Source: Bimastos eiseni
Taxonomy: Eukaryota; Annelida; Clitellata; Crassiclitellata; Lumbricidae
Direction: 5' to 3'
Length of the DNA stretch: 64,000 nucleotides
Assembly: GCA_959347315.1 (NCBI GenBank)
Contig: OY365809.1
Coordinates: 40,493,219 to 40,557,218, forward strand
Below the pieces are notes generated by a model. The model was not told the origin of the DNA, did not search any database, and saw only the letters and a list, made by a program, of their open reading frames with translations. Each line of letters begins with the position of its first letter. Within the stretch, counting starts at the first letter, position 1. Below are positions 35,197 to 48,000 of this stretch, one piece after another. A program made the position numbers and the translations under genes.

Positions 35197-35539
35197 CAGT
35201 GGGGTCGCTAAGATTAGAAGTCGTTGGAGGCTTATTGGATATGTTAATGGGGTGGTAAATTAAAGGGGGCTACTGCTTCTCCTCCCTAAATCCAAGACTT
35301 ATTGTAAATAACATGGTAACAATCAGGCCTATCATTTGTTTGTGACGATGCCGTCACAATCATCCAAAACTGGTACTGTTCAAACTGGAAGACACCAGAT
35401 CATGCATATACATGGAGTAGACCAATTCAAATTTATGCAACAAATATCACGCGGGAAATTCCTGCCACGGCGAAATGTTTATACACAGCAAATCAGAGGA
35501 GTCTCGCGCCTCTGTGCTTCAATGGTAGCGACCCCACTG
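35197..35539. mobile_element. Short hAT-like element (CAGTGGGGTCGCTA ends)
   Basis: Perfect 14-bp terminal inverted repeats CAGTGGGGTCGCTA and TAGCGACCCCACTG. The flanking 8-mers TTGCCCTG (35189-35196) and TTGTCCTG (35540-35547) match at seven of eight positions. Confidence 0.82.
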
Positions 35540-35987
35540 TTGTCCTGGGAATCTGAACACTTTGTTTAGTTTTTAACAAGCATCTTGGTGTCCCATGAAG
35601 AACTCACCTTAAGAGCTACTCTGATCTCATAGCAACCAGGCTCGAACATTAGATAGCAAAGCAAGCCTGATGACTTGCTATTCGAATTCGGCGATGAACG
35701 ACATTGATCAGACATTTGTGTAACTTCGCTCTATTAGCTACAGACATATTTATTTAAGCATCGCTCCCAGAGGTATCTAACAGTTCGACGATGTCACATC
35801 ATTAGCCTACACGTAGACTAAACAGCGAACTTCGATGGCATAGCATAGGCCTATATCTAGGCCTACTCCATGGGCGTCTGATCATTCTGTCGCAGTTGCC
35901 CCGAGGCGCTTAACCACCTTTGGCTTGATAACCGAGGTTTAAGAGCCCGCCGTGCTGTACCTAGCCTACAAGGCAATACGTAAATAC

Positions 35988-36476
35988 CAGAGTTGTATGG
36001 TCTCGAGACAGTGTCTCGGTCTCGAGACAGTTTTTTAGTGTCTCGGTCTCGGATGCCTGCTGTCTCGGTCTCGAGGTAGTGTCTCGAATTTTTAGAAACT
36101 GTCTTGAAGTGAAAGTCTTGTTCTGTCTCGAACAAGAGATCTCGATAAGTTCTGCGTTAATGGTTTTAAGGCTTTCTTTATACTATTCAGAAAATTGGCC
36201 AACGAAGAGATAAAACGCGGCAATATAAAAACTATTCTTAGGAATTGGTACTATGCACATTATAAGTTTCAAATCGAAATTACAAATGAACCTTATTACC
36301 GAAAACTGATATATTAGTATTTTACAGCATTTTATATAGGATCACTTGTCTTTTACTGTCTCGTACTGTTTTGAACCTAGTGTCTCGGTCTCGGTAACTC
36401 ACTGTCTCGGTCTAGGTCTCGGCACCTCACTGTCTCGGTCTCGGTCTTGAAATTTCAAGTCTTGCACACAACACTG
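35988..36476 (+). mobile_element. Non-autonomous hAT element family 1, copy B
   Basis: Exact 8-bp duplication GTAAATAC (35980-35987; 36477-36484). The ends are CAGAGTTGTATGG and, reversed, CAGTGTTGTGTGC. Collinear with copy A throughout. Confidence 0.95.
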
Positions 36477-36484
36477 GTAAATAC

Positions 36485-36778
36485 ACTGTGTCCGGGAAAA
36501 GACCCTTTCACGATGAAATGAAAATAAAAAGTAAATATTAGTTGATTTTCCAAACTCCAAAACCGCTTTGATCCTGACATATTTAGGCCTATCTAATGCT
36601 GCATAAATTATGATACAATGTAGTTCCTACCATCCATTAATGACGTCAGACTAAATAGGCCTATGCCAGGATTAAAACGGCTTTGGAATTTAAAAATCAA
36701 CGAATACTTTCTATTAATTTTCATATCATCACTAGAAGTCTATTTTTCTCGGACACGGTGTATATCGCGTGGGCCCAT
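36485..36778. other. No gene recognised
   Basis: AT-rich sequence with scattered AGGCCTA words. No open frame of note. Confidence 0.4.
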
Positions 36779-36892
36779 TTAGTCGTAGTAGTCATCTGGC
36801 CTTCGGCCGTTGGAGTCGAGGTCATCTGTCGCTGCTGGTGGGGTCACTGGGGCGTCGCCGGTAGAACCCGCATCGCCCGACTGGTCCTGACC
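36779..36892 (-). CDS. Possible terminal coding exon of an unidentified gene
   Basis: A GC-rich island in AT-rich DNA reads, on the minus strand from a possible AG acceptor (CAG before GGT), 37 acidic and proline-rich residues ending RRPDDYYD and a TAA stop. Codon-like composition and the abrupt GC change suggest an exon. No family is recognised and no partner exon was found upstream (37-40 kb). It may be spurious. Confidence 0.25.
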   Translation of the reverse strand, partial: GQDQSGDAGSTGDAPVTPPAATDDLDSNGRRPDDYYD

Positions 36893-36904
36893 CTGACTTG
36901 CTAA

Positions 36905-38024
36905 GTTGTTAATGTAGGCCTTATCTCGTCTCATAAACTCCGCAATACACACGCACCATCTTTACGCTGAGGACACACACTCAACTCTTCATATTGGGCC
37001 ATGATGACCATCCGTTTAGTGTTAATGCGCATAAATCCGGAAAACTTGGTTCGTCTCTTCTCTGTTAGCACGTGAACATTTTTATACCCCACCAGCGTAC
37101 GTGCGATTCGCACCAAACATAGGACAGTCTATACTATAGTTTATTTTACTGAGATGTCCCTGATTTACTCAAGGATAAATCCTTAACAGCAGTCAGCGGC
37201 AGCATCGCATAATAGTCAACCCCTTATACACTCGACTCCTATTTCTACCCACACTACTTGTTCAGTGGTAGAGTGGTTCACTTGAAGGTCTGACAATAAT
37301 AGAATAATTATCATTTAAAAAAATCACCCTACCAATTCATTGCTCAAACACGCGATGTGGTCAATCTACTCTCTAAGCCAATGTCCTTGGCTTCCCAGAT
37401 CAACACAATAAACGTCCCTACCATCCACTCACTACCAACTCTTTATCTCTTACTTTCACCTAGCTGCATGGAAGCAAAATACGCAATTGTGCACCAAAAT
37501 AAAAATACAAAAAAATCACAAACAATAAAATATTTCAAATTTTTTTTAAACGAAACTACAGATATTAAAATATTTAACTAATTAATTTGTAAATAGAATG
37601 AATTTTCAACTTTGGCAGAACATACTTTTAAATGAACATCATGCGCGGACCAAGCGCATTGCCGCTATTGCGTAGCAAATTTTCAAGACCATGCCGATAT
37701 TGCGTACCAAATTTTCAAGGCCAGCTCCTCCACTACTTTCACCTATGAGTCGACTGCATATAGGCCTATATATTTTTTCAGGTACCTTCAGCAACACCAC
37801 CACTCACCCAGCCTCAAAATTTTATTCAAATCTCAGTTTGAAGAAACCATAATTGGCACCTCTGTCATGTCCTCCGGCAACTCCGCGGCACCTATGATGG
37901 AAAAGGGCAAGAGAGCCACAACTGCACTCCACATCTACCTCAGGCTCCTCTAACTATGTTATCCATCATAACTGAAGTCATTGTGAGAGGCTCAATATAA
38001 ATTTGGATACAATTCAATATTATG

Positions 38025-38082
<58 letters not shown>

Positions 38083-40912
38083 CACTGCTGTTCACAGGCA
38101 TATGCTGAGTTAGACTATAATTATTCATGACATTACACGCGCAATAAATATTTCATGCACATATTTTATTTTTGTAAAACACTGCAAAGTAATTAATTAT
38201 ACAGTTAATTATACAATTATATTCTACTTATTATATAATTATACAATTATACAGTATAGTAAAACATTTCTGTGCCATTCTGAGAGCTAGTTACCAATTT
38301 GTGCATATTTAGTGCAATCTTAAAATAAATCCTACATTTTCTAATGTACAGGCAGGACACCAGCGCAACATTAATAGAATGCATATCAATCAATAAAAAC
38401 ACGTCACACGTTAATATCTTCTCATAAGGTTCTGTAGAACTGCTATAAAATTTCAGAATATTCCCAAAATATCAACGAAATTTTTACAATAGCAACCTTA
38501 AGTAATTTGATTAATTGTTAATCTCGCTTTACATGACCCTGCTGTCTGATGTTGCTATGGTAAAGGTCAATAGCCATCTTCGTTAAATGCCTCTATGAAT
38601 ACTACCCAGCAGGATACATAGTCCTAGCATACAAAGGATCCTCCAACGCATGGAAATCACCGAAACACCGATCCAATTACTGACCCTGAAAGCATAATGA
38701 ACTACTGACTTGCCCCAAATGATGAATTATGCAAATTATGTATCCCCTTCCAAACTTCAGAGTGTCAGCCAGCCAGCTCCAAAAGAACTACCAATATTAT
38801 GCTATATTATAGCAAGGCACAATCATAACAGTTGGAAATAATTATAAAAAGAATAAAACACCAAATACCTTGTCCTTAAAAGGCACTGAAACTATAGGGT
38901 TCTGTCGGCACAATGTATATATCCAGGAAAGTAGAAATAACAGTGATCACACACACCATAGTCTTACACAAGGTGGCCATAAAAACCGTCATTACAGTCA
39001 ATAGCTACATAAATGAATTACTCTTCACAACAATACATCTCTTATGATATGTCAATCAATGCTATCCTTACAAAACAATAGAGGAAGGAACAAAAGACAG
39101 AATAAGTAATGCCCCACCATAGCTGGACTGGTTTGCCCGACCTGCTTGATTTTGATCGAGCTTCACCAAAATATCACGATTTTATTTACCATAGTTCCAC
39201 CCGAGCATGCTGTGTGCAATTTCATGGAGATATACAAGTCATAATATTATATTAAAACAAGGTCCAAGCTACAGCCATTCAACCAAAAGCTCATAGGTCG
39301 ATAGATGGACTGGACAGAACAACCCTTGGATCAGCCGATAGCTAGCACAGTCAAAGACCGTTAAACATTAATGGTGCGTGGAATCTCTTACAAGCGGAAA
39401 CTTATCGTCTGGAAAGAGTAAACATTCACTAAAATTAAACAATACAGCTGCATTTATATAATTATGTTTAAGTGATTAATAATAATAAAAATAATAGTTG
39501 TTTAATTACATTTAAAACCGACGCAGTATGATCACAAGTATAGTATGAACAGACAATCAAGTTATTTACAGAAGTCGAATATAACTGCACGGCAGCCATG
39601 CAAGGCTCTCTCATCAAATACATTTTCTAATAATATACTAGCATAAATACCTTGTCGGGTTTAATTTTTGTACAGTATAATAGAAAGCAAACTACAGAAG
39701 CATTGCTAGGCGTAATGAATGAATGATTAAACATTTATTATTAGTAGAAACCAGATAATGTGGCCTCTGTACTAGACAATCAAATGACCAAAGTGCCTTA
39801 GATATTGTGCTGTGATTTCTAGTAAATGTTTAGTCATTCACACTACCCATTTGAAAACATATCTCCCTTCATGTTTTTTTCCTGTTCATCCCTACAGGAA
39901 TTCCTGACAATTGCAGGGGCAGGCAACAATCAACATGCGGTGTTTGCCAGGGTACGCTCATGCTCGTGCGACTTATGCTCACGCGGCTTATGCTCATATA
40001 ACTTATGTTCATATGACTTATGCTTATACGACTTCTCGAGTTTTTATTCGAGATCACTTGCCGATGGGTCTTCTGACTACCAATCAAACTGAAAGGGTCC
40101 ATGCAAGGAGAGTCCAAAACCTGGAACCAAAATGGAAGAATAATGATGGAAGTGAATCAATGAATGTGATTAACACTGCTTGGAATGTTGCATCCTATCT
40201 AGGATTTTTATATGAAATAATGTCATTATAGATACTCTATGTTATCTGGTAGGGCCAGAACAGTGAGTACCAGGTTCTTGCATGGACCCCTTCAGCAACA
40301 AGACAATTTAAGAGACAGGTTGAAAGCATCGCAAGAACAAACTTGAAATTATCACAAAAAACAATGACTACCTGCAGAGCATAAAAATGCAATTGACAGG
40401 AAAGCAATAAATTTCCTCAAATCAGTAATAACTTAATTAAACTAAATGATCTAGCTATTAATTACAAGTCACACTGGTAGGAGTACCCATAAAACAGTAC
40501 CAGTATACTTAAAAACTTAATCATTAATTTTTTAATCCTGAGAAATCATTTCATGACAATTTTAAAACATAAAGTAAAACCATTCTAAATAATCTCATTT
40601 CACAATTCCCTAAGCACTGACTAACAAATAAAAAATAAATATTGAAGAACAACTGTGCGCAAACTATTGTCAATCGTAAATTTACAAACATTCGGATATT
40701 ATGTGTAAATTGCTCAGTGTCTGGATCATGCAGTTTTTATTTAAAAAGTAACTCAAAATTCTTCAATTACATCTGTACATATGTGTGAGCTCATAAAACT
40801 TGGCATAGCATAGAAATGTGCCAACACATATCCCGGCACAGCGCATGACACATGTAGGCACCAGGATGACGAAATATGATTGTAGGCACAACATAGTCAC
40901 AGGATGAAGCCG
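36905..40912. other. Long AT-rich stretch without a recognised gene
   Basis: It contains a TA microsatellite (about 38029-38081), a small direct repeat around 37660-37725 (ATTGCGTA-CAAATTTTCAAG twice) and a short tandem array of TATGCTCAT/CTTATG words at about 39950-40040. It may include the 3' untranslated region of the VAMP gene near its right end. Confidence 0.4.
38029..38081. repeat. TA microsatellite
   Basis: More than 50 bases of uninterrupted TA dinucleotides. Confidence 0.95.
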
Positions 40913-43900
40913 TTACTTCTGTGTTGTCACGACGACAGACACTGAAACGATGAAGAACACAAAGAACATCTTGCAGGGGTGCTATATAAATGCTCGATTA
41001 CATTACAGAACAAAATAAGATCAATGCAGCTCATCGTTAAAATACACGGATGCTTTCCTCTCATCAGTAAACTTATCGCATATAAATCTGGTAAAACTAT
41101 CATCAGGATCTGTGGTCCTATTAGATGACCCCTTTAACAATTTGCAGTAACATCTCTGTGTTAAATATAGATGAGTTTTGTGAACATTAAAGTGTGTTGA
41201 AAATTCAGTCTGCCAAGTTCATCTGTAAATGCGGATTTTAGTCTTGTCAAACGTAACACAATAAGGAAATTCCTGGTGAGATTGGCTATGTGTAATTCAT
41301 ACAATACCCCAATTTGACCCAATACACCCAGCAATACAGAAAACTGTCCATACATATAGAAATATTTACTGCTTCATTTAATGACATGTAGTTTGAATGA
41401 TTTACTCACGAAATTCTTACTCCATATATAGTTCATGTACAGTGACAGAAACATTGTATGGAGAATCATGTTAAATATAATTCTTTAGAAGTCTTGCAGC
41501 AAATAGTTAAGTATCTCTCATTGAACAGAAATGATGTTATTATTAACCAATAACACCACAGGAAATACTAACACGCTAGAAATAACTTACCAATAATGAT
41601 TATAATGATGACAATAATTATGATGATAAGTATAATCCACATCTGAAAAGAGAAAGAATAACATTCAAAATGCAACTTAGGTCACAAAACACTAAACATA
41701 TAACTCAATTATTTTAAGAATTAAATCTAATGCAACTGTCATACACAAAATAATCGACGTAAATTAAAATTAACATGATTGATATCGAGGCAAGAAGGCA
41801 TTAATTAACCATATTAACAACAATTCTAACAACAACTTACTTAAAAATTAACAAAATATATGTAAAACATCATAAAACTAATAAATTAGATGGAAAAGAT
41901 GCAGGAAACAATAAATAGCTACACCTATTCAGCAACGTTATAGTACTGGAATAACTAAGATCCAAAACTCAACATCTGGCTACATCATTCTCATCCATGA
42001 AAAACTGAGCACAGAGAGCATGGAACCAGTCTCACCTTAAGGTTCTGCCACCAGTACTTTCGTTTGATCCGAGTGGCTGTGGCTGCAAACTGCTGTGAAT
42101 CGCTTTGTAAGGCATCTAATCAGAAAACACAAATCAGAAAACATATATATGCACAAACTAAACATTCATTCATAAAAATTGCTTTGCACCCCTTCTAAGA
42201 TTTCTACTCAGAGGGGCTACCATCTCACCCACAGCAGAAAACCAGAGATTCTTAAGCTGTTATATAATTTGTCAGAAAGATAGATCTCTAGATAGGAGTC
42301 ACAACCCAAGGGAAGTCGGACCAAAGACAGAAAATGCATGGTCGAGCAAAATAGAGGTCTGCGCGGAAAGAACAAACAGCTCACCATAAGCCACAGAGTG
42401 AAGAGAGCGAAGGCCATGAAGACCCAAAGTAGAGTAGCAGAGCACTTCTAAGTAATCAGGTGTCCTGCATAATAGGTATATGCCAAACCACAGCAGAGAT
42501 CCTGTAGCAGATCCCTGAGGCAAGAATAGTCCATGCAGAACATCACACACACATGAGTCAGACAGCAAGGTGGTCCAGATGCTTACATAATGGTTTATTA
42601 TATGTGTGACTCTGGCTATCTTCTAATAAACACATAGGACAACTATTAAACGATTCTGGACTGGATTATTAAACTGTTCGAAAACTGTTCCTAACCTCAA
42701 GAATCATCATTTTTCACATGAATGCCTCCGTAAATTCACAACATACATCCATAGGCCGACACATGATACATATATATCTGATTTACAAACTTTCCTTTTT
42801 TCCAGTGTAATTACACAGATGCTGCATAACAAACCGGACAAGTCAAGGTATTCATTTCTTCATATAGGGCCCCACCAAGATAACCACAAGGTGGTCCCAG
42901 TCCAACTCTGGCGATAAATAAGTTTTCAGATGCTTGTAAAAGGTGTAAGCAAGTCTAAAGGAAGGTCAGCCACACAACGGAAAAGGCACGATGTTGCGTT
43001 TTAAACAGGGACACACAAATGGCATGTCCTGCAATGCCCGGGTCCCATCCCCCGCAGTCACCCACTGGTGGCAGGGCCAAAGAGAGGGAAACGAATCCAT
43101 CGCTTATGCTTCACATGGGACATAGTGCTCTATTTTGCCTTTAAAAATTAAGCACTACTTTTCATCAAATAATAACGATAGGGCCAGAGTAAACCAGTCA
43201 GGGATGTTTAATTGCTTATGCCCTTCAATACATAAAATTACACTTCGTTTACGTTTAATTTATCCCTTACAGACGAGCTATGTTTGCTTTTGCTTCACTT
43301 TAAGTAAACACTTGACGTTAAAGTGTCAAACAGTTTTTAATGTCATATTGATACATAGGCGAAACAATCCATTAACTGTAAATTCCTCAAAGCCATCGAC
43401 GGATTCTGAATTTTACCAGCACGGGTGTCCAGCTCTGTCAGTTTTTCATCTCTCTCCAACACCTTCTCCATATTGGCTCGCATGATGACAACCACCTAAC
43501 AACAGATTGAGAAAACAAGAAAATATAAGATCGTATCATTATCGTAATCATCAGTGCCTGAAGCCAGTCACTTGGCAATGATGAGTGCAAATAAATAATA
43601 GATGTTTTTTCAAATTTCTATAGCGCCTCACCCAGTACAACCTAATCAGAAGTGATCCTTGTGCGAAAAGCCCCACAGGAAGAGAAAAGAAATAACACAC
43701 TGTAAAATTAAGAAATAACTACGAGATACGAAATAAAACTTATGTAAAACTTTTGAACAATAAAATAAAACTTAAAATAAAATGAAACTTTTGTAAAAAA
43801 ACATATTTAAAAAAAACTTATGTAAAAAATTTATGTAAAAACTTATGTAAAAAGTAAAACTTTTGGACAATAATGGCACTGAAACTTTTAAAACAGAAAT

Positions 43901-45954
43901 TGAGAGCGAAAAGCAGATGACACACTGACATAATCTGAAAGCAAAGAAACTTTTAGATGAACAATCAACTCAATCACACTATTTAAAAGGTCATCTTCAA
44001 CAAGCAAAGAAAGAATTAAACTAATTGGTGGACCTTGTGTTTGGATATATGCAGCATGGAAAGATAAGTGAAAAAGTGCCTGTGAATAAGTTGGTCCCCA
44101 CGACTTGGCTTTTGTGGGTGCTGTAGAAATGCTGGGATTATGATAAGTGGATGCAAGACCAATGCAGCATGGCAACTTATCAGGTATGCAAAGTTGGATT
44201 ACAAAACAATAAATAATTTCTTCCTGATTATTATATTATAGTAGTTTTCGGTTGAATGAAACATATGGACAATAAAAGTTGAAACAAATAAAATTAAAAT
44301 AAACCAAACAAAGCATCAATAAATGAATACTAAAACTTTACATAAAAGAATATTACAGTCATTGAATTTTTAATATTCCATAAACAAATGAAACAAAGGA
44401 CCCAAAACGTTGAATAAAACAACTGGAAAGGACATTTGTAAAACCACGGTTGCTTGAAACACAGGTCAACCAATCACCTGACACTGCACTGAGTCATCCT
44501 ATATTTTCTGGAATGATATAATTCAGCACTTACCTCGTCGACCTTAGCCTGGGCTTGCGCAATGCCAGAATTTCCATCTGCACGAGTTGTCGATGAACTA
44601 GAAGCATATTGAAGCAATTAACATAATCCAAACAATATGAAACGATTATCTAATGTATTGCAAAGTCGTAGTCGAACAAATATTATGTATAACAAACTTC
44701 AACTCACACAGTCAATTAAAATCTTTAGTTCACCACATGATCCTCCAATATGGTCCTGTCCTGCTAGATGGTCCATCTATGTGGTCCTATTTAGAAAGTT
44801 ATCCTTAAATGAATTTATTACATGATTGCATCATGCCAACAATTAAATCATTATGTCAACTACTAAAGGTCAGATCCTGAGATGGTGGATCAACACATTT
44901 TTGCAAAGCCAGAACCTATGAGGAAGTCTGGCTGGTTCATTTATAACTGATGCCATAGCATTATTTGGAAAAAAATTTGGATAAAAATACTACATGAAAA
45001 ATGCACATGATCGATTATTACAACCAAGATACAGTTAGGTGACAGTCTCCTATTTTAGTGACAGTTATCATAGATGAAGAGGCGGATTTAAAATCAGAGG
45101 TGCGGGATATCAGGTGCTTTGCTAAATTGATAACATGACTTGATAACCTGGCAGAATTTGACACCTGGCATAATCATATCATTTGTAAGATCCTGATAAT
45201 TAATCTGGCATATTTCAGCAAACATTCAGTATTAACAGGCACAATGAATGAATGAATGAAAGAATGAATAAAGTAACTGTCCACAAGTAGTAAAATGGAA
45301 CTGAATGTAATCCAAATTATAATAAAAACAGAATTCAGTAAGTGTTTTTATTTCTAAGTCAACTTAATTCAAATTGGCCAAAGCCAAAAACGTTTGCTCC
45401 TGAAAGAAGTAATCACACCCGAGACAAAAATAAGATTGCATGACTTTGTCAACATACACATATCATTTAGTGGTACACTTTATGGCCATTTGAAAACTTA
45501 CCTGTTGTTCAGGCTGGAGTATGGAGTAGTAGTCACTTTGAAAGGGCATTACATAAATTTTTTATTGTAGTTGGTGGAGTATAGTAGTCACTTGGAAAGG
45601 CTGCTATATACATTTTTTAATGAATGAACATTTTCATGGAAATACACACATACACCTCTGGGTAGTGTTTTGGGAGATAAAATAGAGTCTCTTGGAAAGA
45701 ATGAATGAATTACTGAATCAATACAAATATATGCGCATAGCTAAATGCATGTATGGACTTCAAATATCATGCTATACTGATCCACTTACAAATATGAAAA
45801 GCTGTAGTCTTATACACACAGCTGAAATGCTAACCATAATAAAACACAATCAATTCATCATTGTTGTCAGTCAATAATTCCACAGGTAGTTAGCAAGTGA
45901 ATCTCTGGTTACCTTTGTGGTGCAGGCTGAGCTGGTCTGAACTCAACAGCAGAC
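40913..45954 (-). CDS. VAMP: Synaptobrevin/VAMP (R-SNARE), first exon not found
   Basis: Six exons with matching GT-AG borders and phases are read on the minus strand: 45913-45954, 44534-44597, 43417-43495, 42036-42115, 41591-41642 and 40913-40941 (last exon less certain). The product has a Pro/Ala/Gln-rich head (FRPAQPAPQ), then the SNARE helix AQAKVDEVVVIMRANMEKV, LERDEKLTELDTRADALQ and KRKYWWQNLK, then a membrane anchor and a short tail (SVVVTTQK). The arginine in VLERDEK is the zero-layer residue of R-SNAREs. The protein would be a vesicle-anchored SNARE pairing with syntaxin and SNAP-25 in exocytosis. About 115 residues are recovered, near the family's usual length of ~116. The missing first exon should supply only the initiator Met and a few residues, ending two bases into a codon. 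Odd points: VVVIM replaces the usual VVDIM, and the anchor is almost pure isoleucine. Confidence 0.88.
43735..43865. repeat. AACTTATGTAAAA tandem repeat in VAMP intron
   Basis: Imperfect repeats of a 10-13 base unit in the intron between VAMP exons 44534-44597 and 43417-43495. Confidence 0.75.
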
Positions 45955-46163
45955 CTATAAACACCAAGGAGGTAATCAGTAAGCAATAACATTTTGAAGT
46001 AAGATTAAATCAACACATGCCAAACTCATTCAAAAAATATGGCCATCCATGGAAAGCAGCAATGGGAGAGTAGAGAAGCTAAATATAAATAGGAGAAGTC
46101 GGTAAGCGCCCTCGTGAGGTTCGTGTAGGGCGCTATATAGATGTACATATACATACATACATA
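45955..46163. other. Region upstream of recognised VAMP exons
   Basis: No exon identified. A GTAAGCGCCCTCGTGAGG...GGCGCTATATAGATG stretch at about 46095-46141 resembles a SINE tail. Confidence 0.35.
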
Positions 46164-46270
46164 CGTATATTGCAACGTACTGTAACAAGCATTCATGTGC
46201 GACACATGGATGCATCCTCCTTGGTGTCTGTGTCGCATACGAATGTTGTTACAGTACGTTGCAATATACG
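46164..46270. repeat. Long imperfect hairpin (~41-bp arms)
   Basis: The left arm 46164-46205 starts CGTATATTGCAACGTACTGT. The right arm 46230-46270 is its reverse complement, perfect over the first 25 bases and then with one extra base and two mismatches. The loop is 24 bases. The size resembles a microRNA precursor or a foldback transposon; the sequence alone does not decide. Confidence 0.85.
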
Positions 46271-47235
46271 AATCACATATGTGCGAAAAAATTGTGTGCA
46301 AGTGCCATGATTTAAAATGACAAATCCAGTATGCATCATCAGTAGCAACAATCCTATCTCGGGAAATTCAATATATAAAATCAACAGGCCTATACAACTG
46401 CGGTTGACGCCTACACTTTCATTCTTCGTCATGAAGTCAAATTTCCTGAACAAAATCGGAGAATAAGCTTCAGATATTCTACGGCTAGTGACACCAATGA
46501 TCAAAGAGCTTTTCGTTGTACCGAATAATTACAAAATAATCGCAAATAAGACGAAATTTGTCATTTAAAACGACTATCCGCGTCACACTACGTCGGCGCG
46601 TATAAGACTACAGGAATTTCACGCCAAGAATTAGATTTAAACTATTCTGTGGATCCTATCCTTTGTATACTAGATCTAATTGGTTAAACCAAAACCAGAC
46701 AGTAATAAAGTTATTACATCTTGCTTTTCTACTTTAAAATTAAACACTTCTTCGATGATCATCTATTCATCAACTTGTTTTGATCTTGATAATTGAAGTA
46801 AGCTTACTAATCAAGGTGCCCTATATAATGGTAGTTAGTTTTGTTGCGCATTTCACGAGGAGAGCTATTTAAATTTAAATTAATTTATTATTCGGTCTTA
46901 GTCAGCTCTGCATCAACTGCAGCATTGCGTGTGCTATAGAGACTCAGGTTTATCTCGTGATGCACTGAATGCTTTGGTCCTTGTAGAATGTAGATGCAAC
47001 AGTGTTGTAGTATCCTGCCTACTGTACAATTCCCCGTCTAGTGGGGATTAATGCATCGGATCGCCAAGGACTTGCAATGAGCGACTGCTGTCCAGACTGC
47101 GCTGATGGGATATCTAATAGAAAATGCTATTTTACTTCATATTTTAAAAATACTTCTGGAAAGTATGTTATAAAAGTATTTTCGGGAGTATCTATGACCT
47201 TTGTAACCACATGGCAGCATCTATGACCTTCTGTG
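46271..47235. other. No gene recognised
   Basis: May hold the VAMP promoter and first exon, which I could not find. The frame 46193-46504 overlaps the hairpin and looks like noise. Confidence 0.35.
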
Positions 47236-48000
47236 GCAATGGCTCCCAACCTGGGGGTCGCGACCCCCAATGGGGTCGCGGGAGCATTTTTATGGGGTCG
47301 CGGCGGCTTCTTGGAATAAGAAAAAATGTCTGAGGAAATTTAAGTATAAAAGTTTTCAAATGTTTTTCGTTTTTCAACCCTTCTTTCCGGTATACACAAT
47401 ATTAATTTTCCTTTCTTTAATGAAGTTTAATGCTGGTTATCTATTACTACTAACTTACTTACGGTTACTGCGGGTAACGTCTAGTCTATGTTATCCGAGT
47501 CTGTTGGAACTGGCGCCATTACTGGAAGTGCAAAGAAAGCATGACCTTGTAGCTTACTTGAATGCTGTAGTTTGGAAGAAAGAAGTTGCATATACTTAGC
47601 AGACATCTTCGACCACCTAAATAAGCTGAATTTGAAACTTCAGGGAAATGAAGCACACATTCTTCAATTTCAAGACAACCATCAGGCTTTTATTTATAAG
47701 CTGCAAAATGGCGTCGGAGAGTAAATCTTGGAAACATTGCCATATATGTTTGAAAAACTCGTTAGTGTTCACTCGTACGAAATCCATTAGGCCTATCTGT
47801 TTTCCTGAATGTAGCCAGCATTCTAGAAGAACTACAGGATGAATTCCTGGATATGCGCAACGATTTTTCGGCACGTGATTTGTCTCATGAGAAATTGTTG
47901 ACTCAATTCTGGTGTAGGCCTACCGTGTATCAGTCATACGTCGAAATGTCACGTACCATGCATGCTAACCCAGTAAACCACTACTCGGCGGCCCGACGTC
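47236..48000 (+). pseudogene. Dead hAT transposon of the ZBED/Charlie-like type
   Basis: The left end CAATGGCTCCCAACCTGGGG followed by GTCGCGACCCCC matches the typical start of this hAT group. Broken coding pieces follow: YLADIFDHLNKLNLKLQ at about 47590-47640, ETLPYMFEKLV at about 47730, and HLEELQDEFLDMRNDFSARD running into LLTQFW at about 47820-47910. These occur in order, as in hAT transposases with an 'LADIF..LN.LN..LQG' block. Frames shift between them, and no right end was found. Confidence 0.72.
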
